Shown: positions 44,001 through 58,509, counted from the stretch's first letter. The stretch is 64,000 nucleotides of DNA from Ctenosaura bakeri (GCA_948474755.1 CAOLHI010001853.1:62001-126000), one strand, 5' to 3'. Program-made: numbers and translations. Notes: generated by a model not told the origin, from the letters alone.

Positions 44001-47000
44001 ATCTCCTCCTTTCTTCCCTCCCCATGCCGTTAGTGAACAAAAGTGTAAAAATGGACAGAAATCTTTTGAGATGAACTAGTCAGACTTTTATTTGTTTTTT
44101 AATAAAGCAAGTCAAGCAAAATGACACATGGTGATGATGATGGCAATTATAAACTTTGAATCTATTGATTTAATCTACAGCTCCTGTTAAATCAACATAG
44201 TTCTTTTGGTAGAAGACATAGCAGTTAGCTACATCTAAATATTAGGCTCACTTGAACAGTAAACACAGTGGTATACTGAAAATGCCATCTTTTCTCTGCC
44301 ATAACTTCCAGTTATATTTTGTTAGATCAAATATGGGGAATTTTACTGTATTGTTCAATGTATGTTCACAGAAGTAAATCCCTCTGTCTACAAGGGTGGT
44401 TAACACCTTTCTAAATGTGAACAGGATTTTTTTTTTTTTGCCGATCCACTGCCATCGGGGGCCCCCCCTCCACATAAAACCATGATTCTGTATTGAGTTT
44501 ACTGTGACAAAGGGTATGAAAGTTTAAATAAATAAAAAAAACCCTTGAAGTTCTACGCTTATAGAGTGAAAACTGATCTTACTTCTGGGAAAAATTGTTT
44601 GTAGAAACTCATCAGTGTTCGTGGAACAGGGCAAGAATGAAAAGAGTCTGGGATAGTCTTATTGAGAGTGCAATGCTAGCCATACCTAGTTAGGAGTAAG
44701 TCCATTTGATTCAAATAAGGCTTATTTTTTGCTGAGTGCAAGATGGCAGCCTTTAAAAATCCCAACCTCCATAGCATTAAGCATTGTTGTTTCTTCTAGG
44801 TGTCAATTCCATGCCAGAGTTCATATTTCTCTCCAGCTTTCAAAGTTTATTTTGGAATATGTGGTAATATCATGTATATGTTGCATGAAGTTTTATCTGA
44901 GAGCATGAGATGATGTTGTGGATATATAGAAGCAGCCTAATTAGTTTTTCTTTTTGTTTTGCTCTTGCAATTTCTTTGTCTTAAAATAATGATGGCAAGA
45001 AATTGGCTATAGGCAAAAAATGGCATTTGCTATAGCCAGTGCACTACAAAGTAACAGTTTGATTGTGTGAGCATAATTTGCTGATCTGTGAAGCCTAAAC
45101 TTTCAGGAAGGACAAATTAAGACTGGATGTGTCACTCTTTCTGTTGAAGGAGAGACTCGCATCTGAAAAGGAGCATAGGCTTTGTTTGCTAGGTGTATAA
45201 TAGCAAAGATGTATACCTGTTGATTACCCAGTGACAAGAAAAGTCTCTTAGAATGAATATAGCCTTTCCAGTGTAGTATTGATATAAGCAGAAACTGTGA
45301 AAGAAATAAAAAACAAATTGTGGAACCCAAAGGAAGAATGATTGCAATACACCATCCCGCTTTAATGCAAACCAGATAATCTCTGTATCCACCTAACTCG
45401 GTGCAGGCACCTGACAACAAGGTATTATAGGAACAATACTGGTCACCTTTTTATTCTGACAGTGTCAGTAATGGTTCCTGTTAGATGGTTCATGGCAGCA
45501 CATTTTCTTTCAAGGCTAAGTTTTATTTAAAGGGAAATGGTATTTATTGTTAAGCACAGAAGTAAAAATGCGGTGTTTTTTTCTCTTTAGTAAAACTAGG
45601 TTTTTCAAGAGTACTTCAGAAATAATCTTGCTACTACTGTGTATCAATGATTCTTTCTGCTAAACAATTAGAAGTCATACGAGTGTATTACTGAAACATA
45701 TTGCCTTAAAGCAACCTGTTAACTGTGGATTAACTGTATGCTTTTGGTTGCAATATGAGAAAGAATGACACATAGTGAATCCAGAATCATAAAATATGAC
45801 AAAAAGACATCAGAACTTACAGCAATGGATGCTATACAATTTCTGATGTAGTTCTGGTGAATCTCTTACGTAGTTTTGTGCAAATATGTTATTTACTGAG
45901 CTCACATTTACAAATGTATGGTTTAAAATGTAAAGAACCTTCTAAATAAAGAGATTTTGTTTCTAATTCATCTTCTAAATTTGCAAATGCAGTTTAGAAA
46001 ATGGCTTATAATTGCAGCTCAGTACATTTTCTCCCATGCTTTCCTTGGGCATGGATATTAGCTGGTTGCAGCAGGGTGTGTATTTCAATTTCTTAAGCAA
46101 CTGCAGGACTACGAGTTCTATTCTCTTAGGAATTATACCATATGTCTATAAATTTTCCCCTTGTGTTTCTTTGTAAAATTATCTGTATGTACAAAACTTC
46201 TTTTGGGGAAAACTTGGGGCCAGTAGTGGCAGTGAGAGAAGAGGAAGGCGGCAATTCTATATACAGTTCAGTTTCCTTAAATTTAATGGACTTCAGTTAT
46301 ATTTAACTAAGTACCATTGGGTAGAACTGCAGCCCCGGTTGTCTCATGATGACTGTGCTTTAACTTTGGCACCAATATCCTTGTTTCGAGGATAAATGGT
46401 TCAGCTTTAATCTAAATAATTTTTGTCTTTTTTTAAAGCAGTTGCTGCAATTTCTTTTACTTGCAGCACACTGGGGCATCCAATTCCACGTGTATATTTA
46501 ATAGATTTTCATTTTTCCCCCCATGTATGAGTTGGTAGCCAACTTGCCCACAATTCTTAAATTTAAAGGCAGGCGGGCAGGAAGTGTGAGGCTGCAACTG
46601 TCTGGATGCTTATTTGAGAGTGAGCCTTACTTTTGAGTAAACACACCTGGGAACAGGCGGAATCTGCACTAGGTTTCCTGCCGGCACTTTTGACTCTTAT
46701 GAAGTGATTAGTGCTGCTGTGGAAGTATGTGGTGACAGCTGTGCTTAGGGATGTGAAGAAACCGTTAAGTGCTGTAACATTAACCTTTTCAGTCTCTCTC
46801 ATGCAAAGTGTGAACTTAGTTTTGTTAGGATGTGCAGCAACAATTGCCTCAGCTCTCTGCTCTTCCATGCTCCTATTACCTTTCCTCACCGGTCTGATTA
46901 CTTTCTGCCTCCCTGTGTTGACATGGAGAAACTCATAAAGTCGGTGCTGTGCGAATAAGGTTTGAAGACTGATATAAGGCATCACATTTTGATACCTAAA

Positions 47001-47140
47001 ACAAATTTAAAAATCAAGCATCCTTTTCAAGTCATAACTGAGGCACCCAGGAAGGTCCAGACAGGATGTATCTGAGCGCACTTGAAGGGGTGCCATTTAT
47101 TTTCAAAAGAAATTTCTGCCATCAGTCATGAATGGCTCCA

Positions 47141-47173
<33 letters not shown>

Positions 47174-49167
47174 TATCAAAAGAGCTCAGAAAAGCAACAA
47201 TATTCTTTCATGTTGTCGAGTACTCAGACACTTAGGAGATTGTTTCCAAGAAGGGAGAAGAATTGATCCTATTTTGAATTCCTTGTTGTTGGCATTTGCG
47301 AGTCGCGGTCTGTATTGAGAGCTATAAAAATTAAATTTCTGATTCATTGGGCTCATAATGTGAATACAAATTCACTTCTGGCATATGCACCTGTGAACCA
47401 TGTAGAGAGTGTGGCTAGGAACAAATGCTACACAAAAGACTGAATGTTTAAACATTTGACTATATCCATATCACTGCTTCTTTCTACTTAATATAGCTGC
47501 ACAGATTTTTCATGTGAGATAGATATGGAGTGTTTACTCAGCTGCAAGTCTCATTGCATTCAGTTGGGCTTATTTGTAAGTTAAATGTGCATAGAAGTAT
47601 AGTCCCAGCACACAAACCCTTCAGCCCTATAAACTTACTTCCAAGTAAATCCTGCTGAATTCTTTGTAAACAACTTTTGGGCAAAATGTGTATAGGGAAG
47701 GACTGTAATAGCTACCACTTCATTATCTGCCATGTTCTTTTAGCAGAAACCTGAATGTATACAATCTAGCAGATAGAGTTTTTCAATCACTTTATTTTCT
47801 TTTCTGCAAACTTTCCTGTTTTCTGTAGTCGGCTACTGTTCAAAACATAGAAGCAGAGCTGGGGGAACAAATGCGGCAACCAAGTTGAGACCTCAAAGTC
47901 GTTATTTTTAGGAAAAGACAATACTGAGTTGGCACTGTTGTCCAAGAAAATGTTCAAATTCTCTGAATGGGATTGTTCCAAAACTTGGAAAAGCCACTTC
48001 CCAACCAGCATGCTGGGAGTTGTACTATAAAATATTTTTTCACCAACTTCTAGACTGTCCAGGCACAAAAAGAGGGGAAAGATGACTAAAATAATAGTGA
48101 AACTTTTTAATATGAGGACTCAGAAATATGAGTGATATTACGTTCTGAATTTTTTAAAGCAATCTGCAAGTGTGTTTCCTCTTCAGATACAGAACTGTTT
48201 GTGCCGTAATTGTCTTCAAAGTACTGATAATGGAAACCTGCAATTTTTTAAATCAAAAACCTCAACTTTGGTGTAGATCCCTATCGATTAACAATGTTGG
48301 GATTACTCCAGAGTAAGTGATCTGAGCACAGGAGCTTATTGAAGCAAATCTGTATTTGAAATAGGTAATGAAGAAATGAAAGAATGAGAAACATCTTGTG
48401 ATCTTTGTTTCATTAACCCCATTACTTTGAACTGTTGCTAATTATATGCCATGCAGTGGTGTGTTCTGCAAAAATATATACAGTGTAAAGCTTTCTCCTG
48501 TTCCTTTTTTCCTTTGTTACTCTTTCATCAATCCTGCTAAATTCCTTTACTGCCATAGTGCTTGGACTGAACTGGCTCATTATCTCTATGTAAAAAGCTA
48601 GAGAGTTAAGAGCACTTGTAACTCAGGTTGTTTGCAAGGGGGGGGGTTCCAGTGTGTGACAGCATGCGTGTTTGCTGCTTGTACTTACCACATTTTTAGA
48701 GAAACTTCTTCAATATTTGATTGAGTTTTTTTTTTTTTAAGTTCTGCTAAGTAGACGGGACCCGACCACCTGAAGGAGTCAAAAATTCCTCAATGACAAA
48801 CTAGCTCACAGTGACCCACACTGGAATGTTTCAGGAAAGATTATTCAGTCTGGAGTATGTGCTTCCTAGGATTTCCAAAGCTGCCTTTCAGTTCGTGTTA
48901 CTTCACGTTGTTTCAGCTGTTTTTTGTGAATGGGTCATAGCACTGTGAACATGACAATTGCTCTGACAGTCTTTTGTGTGCTACACTCTTCCTGTGATAC
49001 ACATCCATGTGGGTTTGAAATATTGTTGAAATGGTGTTCTTCACACTCTGCCTGTAAGCACAATACATGTTAAATCGTTTCATTCACTCGGTTCTTTTTA
49101 ATATTGAGTTTTCTTCAAGGAAGGCTGGCTATTCCCACAAGTTTGATTAGCTGATTATGATGATCAG
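44001..49167. other. intron 1, no exon seen
   Basis: Mostly unique. (GA)n lies at 47145-47173. Faint remnants of an old AGTAAGTCCATTTGATTC-type repeat occur near 44690-44750, 47530-47660 and 48280-48320. A CCAGCATGCTGGGAGTTGTA hAT-like fragment is at 48004-48023. Confidence 0.35.
47145..47173. repeat. (GA)n microsatellite
   Basis: Fourteen GA units. Confidence 0.95.
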
Positions 49168-49228
49168 CTTAGAGGACTTGAACTTAAGTCTCTCTGATTT
49201 GACTCTAACCACTGAACTGCACAATCTT
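49168..49228 (-). mobile_element. tRNA-derived SINE head fragment
   Basis: The minus strand reads CAGTTCAGTGGTTAGAGTCA (A-box-like) then AAGTTCAAGTCCTC (B-box-like). It lacks the rest of the SINE. Confidence 0.55.
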
Positions 49229-51892
49229 GTATTAATATGCCTTAGAAAAATAAGGTAGGCGATTGAATCTTACAGCCATTATTTTCTCCCATATCATGCG
49301 TTAAGCTGCTCCAAGTTTAGGAGCTGCCCTTTCGTAATCACCTGCGTACAGAGATTTGCATGCCTCTAACAGCTTACATATGGAAAATGCTAGTTTGGGT
49401 CTTTCTTTATACTTCTGTGTGCCTTTGCAAAGACATGACTACATGCATTGTATTGCTTTATGGATTTATTGGTTGCACAGGTATCTAAAAAACCCAAGGA
49501 TGCTTTTTCTGCCAACTAGTGGTGCCAGGTTTTCAAATAGCGGTAAGAGCGAGTGGAAATATATGACATACGGAATAAACAACCAGGAAGTAACTGTTAA
49601 CACATTTACATTCTATCTAAATATCAAATGAAAGCGTTGATTTCCATTAACTTAGCCATGTATTTCTGTATAAAATTAATATATTGTCTAAATTCATAAA
49701 TTACACAATGCATACATTTCAGTCTTTGTGAAGGGCCCACAGCCCAAAATACACGATTTTTGCCGGGAGGGACATCTTATTCAGTCTATATCAAAGGAAA
49801 AGCTGTCCAACCTTCAAATAGGGGATATCCCTTATAATAAGGGACACCTGTCTGCCCTATAAGTGACAAGCTTTCTGGCCCTCAAATAAAGGATGTCTGT
49901 TATAAGGGACACTTGGCAACCCTAGTGCCAACCCATATCCAATCAGAGGATGAGTTTCTGAGGAAACTATTGATTTGTTTATGGGTTGCAGTGTTTTATA
50001 TCTTGTTGCTATACACCTTGTTCCAACTTCCCTTTGCCAAACCCTGAACCCAGGTTGTCATATATGGCTTTGATTTTTATGGAATGGCCAGTAGACTGCA
50101 GGGGGGGGGGTTGTAACATAATCTGACCCCTAAGTTTGTAAAATATATATTTAAAAAGTGTTTATGTGTACATTAATATTTGTTAGTGGTGAAATATGAT
50201 AAATGCTAGGGAGATTTACAAAGTGACATTTTTAATGTTTATAATGCTTTCACATCACTTGGCGAAACTGTAGCTTTAATTTGTCAACTTCAAAGCATCC
50301 CATCCATCCATGCTATTAAAACAATGATGCTGCTTAAAAGGGAGCAGTTTCATTTCTATCATTTTCTGTTACTTCTGCTCATATCTTTACAGACACGATA
50401 CTCCTTTGTTTGATTTCCAGTTATTTTAAAGTTAGGAGACCTTAAATTATAACCTGATGGTGGTGGTGATGGTGATGAATTGCTAGTGGATTACACTGAT
50501 GTTGGTACAGAAATTTCTGCAGAATATATAAATATATATTGTCTTTAAAAAACAATAGCAGAAGTGCCTTGTTTGCAAGCATTTTGCAGCTAATTATGCA
50601 TATAACCACGTGATTATACTTTATTTCCCCCAAGTTCTAAACACTTCAGGATGAAATTTCCTTAATTAGTCTATGTCATACTTAACAGATTGTAAGTCCT
50701 TCTCATGACACATTATTCCCCACCCCTAAAACTAGTTATTGTTACAGACCTTGCAATAGTACAGTTACACAAAAGGAGGCATCCTTTTCAAGGGGGATTT
50801 AGGCTCTTTTTCTCACTGATTCTTTCTCATTCTAGATTATCACTTAACTACCCAATAATCCCACATATGTTAATTTAAAAGCAAGTCCTGCTGGGCAGTT
50901 TATCGGAGCTTATTTTCAAGAAAGTACTTCTGCAACTGCAGTCTTGATTTGAGATGAGGGATGGACTTGTTTTGGCTGACTTCGTTATCTCTGTTAGCAT
51001 GGAGCTGAAATGGCTGGAGAATGCAATCCAGCACATGGCAGAATTGCCCACCTTCATAAAGAACAGACATCCTTTTGCCTTTTACAGTAGTGTGAAAAAT
51101 ATATATCAGCATGGGCATTTTCCTCTTTTACTTCCCTGCCACTGGGATGTGGAAAGCTACATTAGCTAGAGTGCTGGGATATTAAAGGGAGAGATCTTGG
51201 TTATTGTTTTTCTGTTGAATCTCAAAAGCTGAAGCATAGGCTGGCAATCCTGCTGCCCCTAACAGTGGTGTTCTTCCCTCTGAAACTTTCTTTTTAAAAT
51301 GGACTTGACATAGACTCAGTGTGCTCCTCCAGAAAAATCCATGCCGAAGAATCTTGCTAGGTATAACTAATGAAACTGCAATGGCAATAACGTCTGGCCC
51401 ACATCAAGTTATATTTATCATGTGAGATTCATCTAGGAAACTTTCACTTCTGCCTTCATTCTTTCTTTTTTAGGAGATACTTGAAGCAAAGAGGGTAACA
51501 TATAAATCTTTTGAATCTCCAGCTCAAAATGAACTTGATCAGAGATGACAAATGCATACGCAAGCACGCACCAAGACATGCTATGTGAAGTAATGTTAAG
51601 TGGTCAGGTTGGTAGGGGCAAGCTGTATACAAAGGGTAGGCATCTGGGAGATGAGCCTAATTACTCTTCCCCCCTCAATTAATTATCCCTGCAAATATTT
51701 GAACAGAACACTCTGCTGAAGTTGTACAAATATTTATTGATTGTTGCTAATATAACAATCATTTTGGATTGTCTGGAGGGTTAAACAGATATGGAGAATG
51801 ATTTTTAAACTGCTGCTCTGTCTATGGAAAACAAGATGTTCAACTGAAAGGAAAACTCATCCTGGCCTGGAAGAAGCCCTTTGCCTTACTCA
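49229..51892. other. intron 1, no exon seen
   Basis: At 49770-49925 an imperfect repeat of CTTATAATAAGGGACACCTG occurs (two related units about 90 bp apart), probably an old interspersed repeat. Otherwise unique AT-rich sequence. Confidence 0.35.
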
Positions 51893-51943
51893 AGCCATTT
51901 CCTCACTAGACTGTTATAGTGCTATTATTCTACTTTCAACATC
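51893..51943. mobile_element. palindromic MITE, left-arm fragment K
   Basis: AGCCATTTCCTCACTAGACT, TTATAGTGCTATTATTC and TACTTTCAACATC match the left arm of copy B. The sequence then changes abruptly into a SINE body; the rest of the MITE is missing. Confidence 0.8.
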
Positions 51944-52129
51944 TAAAACGAGGAAGACCCAGGTTCCAGTCTGCTTTCATCAATGAAACTCCCTAGAACT
52001 TTGGCCAGTCACTACCTCTAAGGCTGATCTATCTGACAGTTTTGTTGCAAGCATGAAATAAGGAAGTGGTAGAACATGAACAGTGCCTTTAACCTCTTGG
52101 AGGAAAAGTAGGATATAAATGCAATAAAG
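51944..52129 (+). mobile_element. SINE, second type (L2-like tail), 5' truncated
   Basis: CCAGGTTCCAGTCTGC (B-box-like), TGACAGTTTTGTTGCAAGCA, TGCCTTTAACCTCTTGGAGG and the tail GGATATAAATGCAATAAAG. Same family as 12185 and 28712. Confidence 0.7.
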
Positions 52130-52910
52130 GGGGAGAAATCAGGAACCGGCTGCAAGTCCAGGTTTATATGCCCAAGGTTTTTCATTTATTGTGCCTTCCG
52201 TGTTGCCTGTCCATTAAAAAAAGCCTGTGTTTTAAAATGTAGATTTGCTCACAACTGTATAGCTTGGTATGTAACTTAGAACTGTGCAGCTTGGTATTAA
52301 GATTTTGTGGTTTCTTTAGCAGTGCTGTTAGTGCTTTCAGTTCCTATCTTCTCTTTTCCTTTTTGTAGGCATGTGATGCAGGATCTCAGCCACTGGGGCG
52401 CAGCTCCACCTGTGCAGTCCTGCATTCTTCCCCTTCCTTTGGCAGCCATTAAACCCTGGTAGAGGCAGGGGCAGCAGCTGCAGCAACAGCAGTTCAGATC
52501 TTGAAGTAGCAGCTTGATTAATCTAATTGGCAAAGGGGGAAGAAATGAGAATGCACTCATGGATGCACATATTTAACATATTTAATATAACAAATACACA
52601 TATTTAATGTATGTTAAATTCAGAGCAGAGATATCTTTCTGGTCTGAATTGCCTGCCTGCTTCCCTCCATACCCATAAGAAGCTGCAGTTAACATCCCCT
52701 CCCAGGGTTTGAAGCTCTGGGGAGAGGTTTGGGACCGAGTGCAACGGCAAGAGAGTAGCTTCCAGAACCCTGTAGAAAAAGAGACCTGCACATGTGTAAG
52801 ACCCACTTATGTTTGTCATTAACAGGATGCTGGCCAGTGTGATAACAAATTTAAAGAAAGGTATTCTCCTATTTAGTAATGTTCAGTCTCTCATTGCCTG
52901 GAGGATATGT
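52130..52910. other. intron 1, no exon seen
   Basis: No recognised repeat. Open frames at 52297-52560 and 52582-52819 have no domain. Confidence 0.35.
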
Positions 52911-53012
52911 CACTCTCCAGATGTGTTTTATTTCACCAGCCAGTATCATCAGTGCTTGTGCTGGCTAGGGATGATAGGAATTGTACTCCAATACATCTGG
53001 AGACTGTCAAGG
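52911..53012. mobile_element. short hAT-like MITE
   Basis: Ends ACTCTCCAGATGTGTTTTAT and ATACATCTGGAGACTGT, interior GATAGGAATTGTACTCC. This is the common CCAGATGT...ACATCTGG reptile MITE. Confidence 0.7.
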
Positions 53013-55834
53013 TGCAGTAGGAAGTATAATATGGGAAACAGCATGTATAATTTTGGTTTATGCGTAATTGTGGTTTAATTTCCATAATTTGTATATGGTT
53101 TACATGCAGTTTGCCTGAACGTATAGATGACAGAATCTATGTATGATGCATGTTCAACTTAAAGTTGATTCAGTTGCTATCCTTGAGTATGAGTTAACTG
53201 CATGAAAAGTGCATGGACTTGCACTGTCTGCAGTGGTCAAGGGCTGACCTCAGCACAAATCCAGTTCTAGGCATACCTCAGCAAAAAGATGGCCATTTAT
53301 GATACTATTCTGAAAGCTGTGCCCTGTATCTGTTGGCTCGGCATGATTATGTCTTTGAGTGTATATATATTCAAGCATATGCTTTCCAACTTGTACTCTT
53401 GGTCATTATCATTGGTTTAAGCAGGTGGCTCCACTGGTCATTTTCAGTTTGCCTTTCTGAATAATCATATAGGCCATTGCATTCAAATGTAACTTGTTTG
53501 AAATACTGTTTGAAAATGGTGCGCGTCTTATACACTGGTGTGTCCTCTATGTCGGCAGATAGTATTTGTCAGTGTATAAATGGGGTGTGTCTTACACATG
53601 GCTGTCACTTATATGCCAGTAAATATGATGAGCTTGTTGTCATGCAGTACCTCTGTAGCATTGTTTACTGTAGAGCTCTCAGGAAGCCTTACACAGAGAT
53701 ATCTTGAAAATATACCATTGCTGCTTTTAGCTGCAAGGCAATACACCTAACCTGTCCTTCATCTTTCTGTCTTATTTAGGCAATTTTACCCATGTGCTTA
53801 TGGGATTAACAGGTAACATGGATTTTACATATATCTGCTGCATTTGTTAAAATATGTACAAACATGTTATGCTATAGTTGTACATGCCATTTGAAACAAT
53901 AGAAGAGAGGTGTCATCATCTTCCAGTTCATAGCTCTCTGGAAGTAGATATTTCACTAGATTGTACTTTTGTGATGGATGCAGTGCACTGAAAGATGAGA
54001 TCTGGGTCTTTGGAACTTCTATTATGTGGCCTTAAAATTGTTTTAAGTCTGTTTCTTTTTTAATATAGTCATTTTCTTTGTGTTTGGAGGTATGTTACTC
54101 AGTAAATTCAATAAAAACCCTACTTGTGCCAAAAGAAAAGATGTAAATTAGCTGTGATGTTTAAAATCTTGCAACACCTTGAGAAAATCCTCATCTTTGG
54201 ACTTTAGCAAACCTTGTAGGCTTAGCAGCTGTAGGACAACCACTGAGAACACTACACTTCTATGCAGTAATCTAACAGCTTCAAGCCATTAAAACTTCTG
54301 AGATAAGCTTGATCAGGTATGCTCAAAGTTTTATGGAAATTTTGAACTAAGAACAGCTGATTTCTTCCATCTCTACGAAGTGCATAGTAAGTTGCCACTC
54401 CCTTGTCTGTTGGGGGATATTGAAGCCACACATGCTTCCCTCAATGCTAAATGCTAAATGTAATGCTAAAGATATCAACAGTGTAATACACAGTTCAGTG
54501 TCTGTTTTTTGTTTTTTTTGTTTTTTTAAAAACACATCTTGTGTTCCAGTCCATATGTTGATTGAGAGTATTTATTTTAAAAGAAGATGGTAGAGATGTC
54601 CCTACTGAAGGGGACTATTAATGCTGCAAGATGTGTCAAAAAGTTAATTAGGCAAGAATTCTAAGGGTCCAGCAGGCTGTGGAAGGAAACGTACGTTATA
54701 GCAAACTGCGGTTCATTTAAAATATGAAATAATGGCTTTACTGCCATTAAAATACAACTGTACCATTCTGCTTGCTGCCTGTAATGATTGAAAACTGCAG
54801 GACTTTGAAACCGTCTGTTTGTATCAATTTTATTTATCGGTTATATCTTTCTCCAAGGAGTTTTATGTCTCTCCTATAATTTTCGTCCTTGCATGAAACC
54901 TCATTCCCACTCTATAAGTCTTTGTAGGCCCTGTCTACACACTTCGGATTTGCAGCAAAGCCTAATCTGACAGTCATTTTGAACACACATGACCTGATAA
55001 TTCAGTAGATGTGGCATTGAGAACCTATGTATCGGTCTGTCCAGGACTTGGAAGAGTAACTTTTCCAGACTGCAGTTCCCAGAATCCATCACCCAGCATT
55101 GCCAATAGGTTGCACATTGCGTTTATGACCAGTAGATGTAACCTCCAAGAATTTACTTCATCTGCCTTCTAATGCCATCCATGCTACAGGCTGTCACCTG
55201 CATCTTGTGGGATTGTGTTTTTAATATGATACTTCAGTCCTGCTTTGATGGCATTTGTAAAACAGGCTACATGGGCTTTCTGCATGCAACATAGTCTTTG
55301 GGGTAGGGTGATGTGAAGGCTGTAAATCCCATGTACCTCCACTTTAGAATAACTTCCTCTGAACTTTATGAATCTTATTGAACAGTGAGCCTGCATACGT
55401 CTGGCCTGTTTCTAGATCATGTGGACCCAGCTCCCATTCCCACCCTGTTAGGATTTTTGGCCCCTGTCTTTACATTTTGGCTTTGCAGCAAAGGAGGACT
55501 TACTGGAAAATACTTGTGGATCTAAAAATATAGGCTGATGCTTATACTCTGGTTCTGTTTGCAGGCCACTTGTTATAATAATCTGTAAATACACCTTAAT
55601 TCCTTTTTTCAGCTAGCCCTTTGTCTTCTTGGCATGAAAACTTGGTTATTCAAAAAGTGAGCCTTTGGAGGAAGCCTAACAAATCCTTTTTAGTAGAAGT
55701 CTCTGATAATCCACACTTGATAGTAAAATAGGGTTCACCGTGTCTTCCATCCATATAGAATCAAAGTGCCATAATTATGTAGCATGGATACAAGGTCTGT
55801 GTGCCAAACTGTAGGTATGAGTGGAAACTGTATG
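53013..55834. other. intron 1, no exon seen
   Basis: Unique AT-rich sequence. A hAT-like fragment is at 55045-55100 (CAGACTGCAGTTCCCAGAAT). Confidence 0.35.
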
Positions 55835-55890
55835 AAATTCATGGGGTCGCTGTAAGTCAGCAGCTGACTTGAAGGCGCACAAACACACAT
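55835..55890 (+). mobile_element. RTE/SINE 3' tail fragment
   Basis: TCATGGGGTCGCTGTAAGTC and GCTGACTTGAAGGCGCACAA match the shared SINE/RTE-LINE tail at 25010-25050 and 28490-28525. Confidence 0.6.
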
Positions 55891-58104
55891 GTTGGAGGTT
55901 ATTAGATCATTGAAAGACTTTGAAAGAGATTGTTTGAATGATGTCAAGGTGCCAATACTGACTAAATAAATACATTTATAGATTTTTTTTAAAAGTCTTT
56001 CTTTAAAGAGGAAGGAGAGGTGAGCAAGCACAGACAGTCAGGGGAACACCTGAGTCATGGAGCAGCGTACCTAGGTGCCAGGCTTACCTGCTAACATCTT
56101 CATGGTGTTTTTGACATGCGGTAAACAGTTTTCTCATCCACTTAGACCTTAAATAGTTTGTGAGATTTTTTTTTAAAGCTAGGTCTCTCTATTTCAAATT
56201 CTGTTTTTTTTATTTTTAGTGTTAGCACACTGTATTTTAATGTGGTACTGATTTTGTGTGCCACCCAAAAAACTGTTATGGGGCAGCTATATTATTACTG
56301 CTAAGAATAAATAAATGAAATGGGTTTAGGCTACAGGAAGGGTATTTAGGCTGCTCATGGGAGACTTTATGGCCTCCCAATGTAGAGGCCATTGGAAATT
56401 GCTTCGATGTGCGTTGTAGGAGTAGTTTGTAAATGAGAAAATGGTTTTCCACTTGGCCCAAGTGAAGAATATGACAGCCTGTAGAGTTTTAGAATGACCC
56501 TGATAGTGGTAAAAATAATCTTTATTTGCAGGAAGGGCTAACTGTCCACAACTCAAACTTGGCTGCTACTCTGTGCCAGTTTTCTTGCAGTGGCATGTTC
56601 CAGATCTTTGCCCAAAGTAACACTTCGGTTGCCTGGATACCACCCCTCCCTCAAACTGCAATGTTTTATTAGTGGGAAAATGCAGTTCTCTCATGTCAGA
56701 TAGGGCTGTTACTGACCAAATAGCCTGCTTTAAGTAGCAGCTTTCTCATGGCTATTAAAGAGAAATTAAGCTTTAGTCTTGTTTATGCCTTTTTGTGAGC
56801 TTTTCTGTTTTTAGAAGAAAGAAAACACATTTTTTAAAAGAATGTAATTCACCACATTCAAAGCAAAGTTCATTTTCTTAAAAAAAGAAGAAGAATTAAC
56901 AAAGCAGAAGTTGCTGCTACAATTTGATAGGTTGTATGCTAGGAAAGAACTTGTCTCCATCCCTTGCTTGATTATCTGGAAAAGTCCAAAGTGATCTCTT
57001 GGATCCATTCCAACAATATGATTCTGTTAATGTTGCTATATGCTGTAGTATGCAGGGATGCATTATTAAATTCTCTTTAAGCCATTGGATTAAACCCAGA
57101 GGTACAATATATACTTGCCACTGCACCACTCCTGAGAATATAAGTAGATATATTATTCGGGTTCCTTGAAAGCAACTACTTGCTCTTCTTCTAGGTAGTT
57201 TTTCTACCTTTGTCCTCAATATATGAAATATTTATTTGATGTACACTCTTAGATATTCTGAATTGATTACTGTGACATGTTTTTGTGGCTAAGGGATGCA
57301 GATTCGTATGTTAGCAGTAGCAATGTGCCCATTCTATAATTGAAGCATTGTGGATATGATTGTAGTTTGTTTAAACTGGGGACCAGTGGTGATGGGATAA
57401 AAGTAATCCTTTCGCCAACTCTATCCATATAATTGTGTATTGGAAAACCAATATTGGTTCAGAAGTCAGATGCACTGGTACTGTTGTTCAAAGACATTGC
57501 TGTAATGTGGTATACAAATGGTACTAATGGCAGTGGCAGTGATTGTGGCAGTGGAGAATGAATGGAGTATCTCCTGTCCACTAGTTTATATTCATAGTTG
57601 GGAGGTTCTCAATTACGCTGGGTTTATGGTGCTAGCATTATATCCAGTGCAAGTAAGTCTTTCCTGCACCCTCCCACTCTTGGCAATTGAATAACTATTC
57701 AGTGCTGAAATAAATTACAGTGCTTTGTAGATATTAGTGCTATGTTTCATGTTCAGCAGTTTTGTTTTTTGGTGCTCTGATTTTATCTAGTAGCCCATGG
57801 GTATACATGTTTTTAGCGTACCTATCCACAACTCCATTGTCTCTGATGACAAACATTCCTTTTAATAATTTTACTACTGTATCATAAGATAGTATGTCTA
57901 CAGAGAGTGCTTCTGTGTCATTCCAAGTGTTATCTGCTTCTTTTCTGTGAGCTGTTGGAAGGCATGGATTTACTGTGTAAACTCCTAGTAAGACATAGAG
58001 AAAGATGCATAGAGCAACGGGTTGCTAATCCTCTTGGATGCATACAAAGACCATATTCTTTTCCCTTCTAGGAGTTATGAGGACATAGCCACCTGAACAG
58101 CTTA
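55891..58104. other. intron 1; one LINE tail, otherwise no feature
   Basis: A short LINE 3' end (TTTTGTGTGCCACCCAAAAA ... AAGAATAAATAAATG) lies at about 56205-56318 on the plus strand. Elsewhere the sequence is unique. Confidence 0.4.
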
Positions 58105-58420
58105 TCTGTAGTAGTAGTAATAATTATTTGTATCCTAAATATCTCCCAAGCTTAGGACTCAAGGCAGCATGCAATTTTTTTAATGCAACTAAAAATATAC
58201 AAAAAATGAACCTTAAAATGGGATTAAACTAACTAGTTAAACAGTTCAAATGTAAATAAAATGCAATTAAAAATATCTAAAAAACTATTAAAAACAATTT
58301 AAAACAATAGAGCATCTTTTAGCCTGTTCTTTAAAAACTGTATTAAAAATAAAAAGGCTTTTAACTGATGACAGAAGGACAACAAGGAAGGGGCCATTGC
58401 AGTGGAGTACATGAAGAAGA
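58105..58420 (-). mobile_element. LINE 3' end (L2/CR1-like)
   Basis: The layout matches 5700-5880 and 35945-36200: a plus-strand TAATAATTATTTGTATCC tail, A-rich AATAAAATGCAATTAAAAAT words, then AAAAAGGCTTTTAACTG. Orientation is minus. No coding part is readable. Confidence 0.55.
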
Positions 58421-58509
58421 ACTGAACATTATTTCAGTTCACTGGGAAGTTTTTTCCCCTTGATTTTGCTAGAGAGAACACTATTCTGATTATATCACAC
58501 ACAGCCTAA

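Noticed and set aside
46563..46985. 140-residue minus-strand open frame
   Set aside because: No known domain; lies in intron-like sequence.
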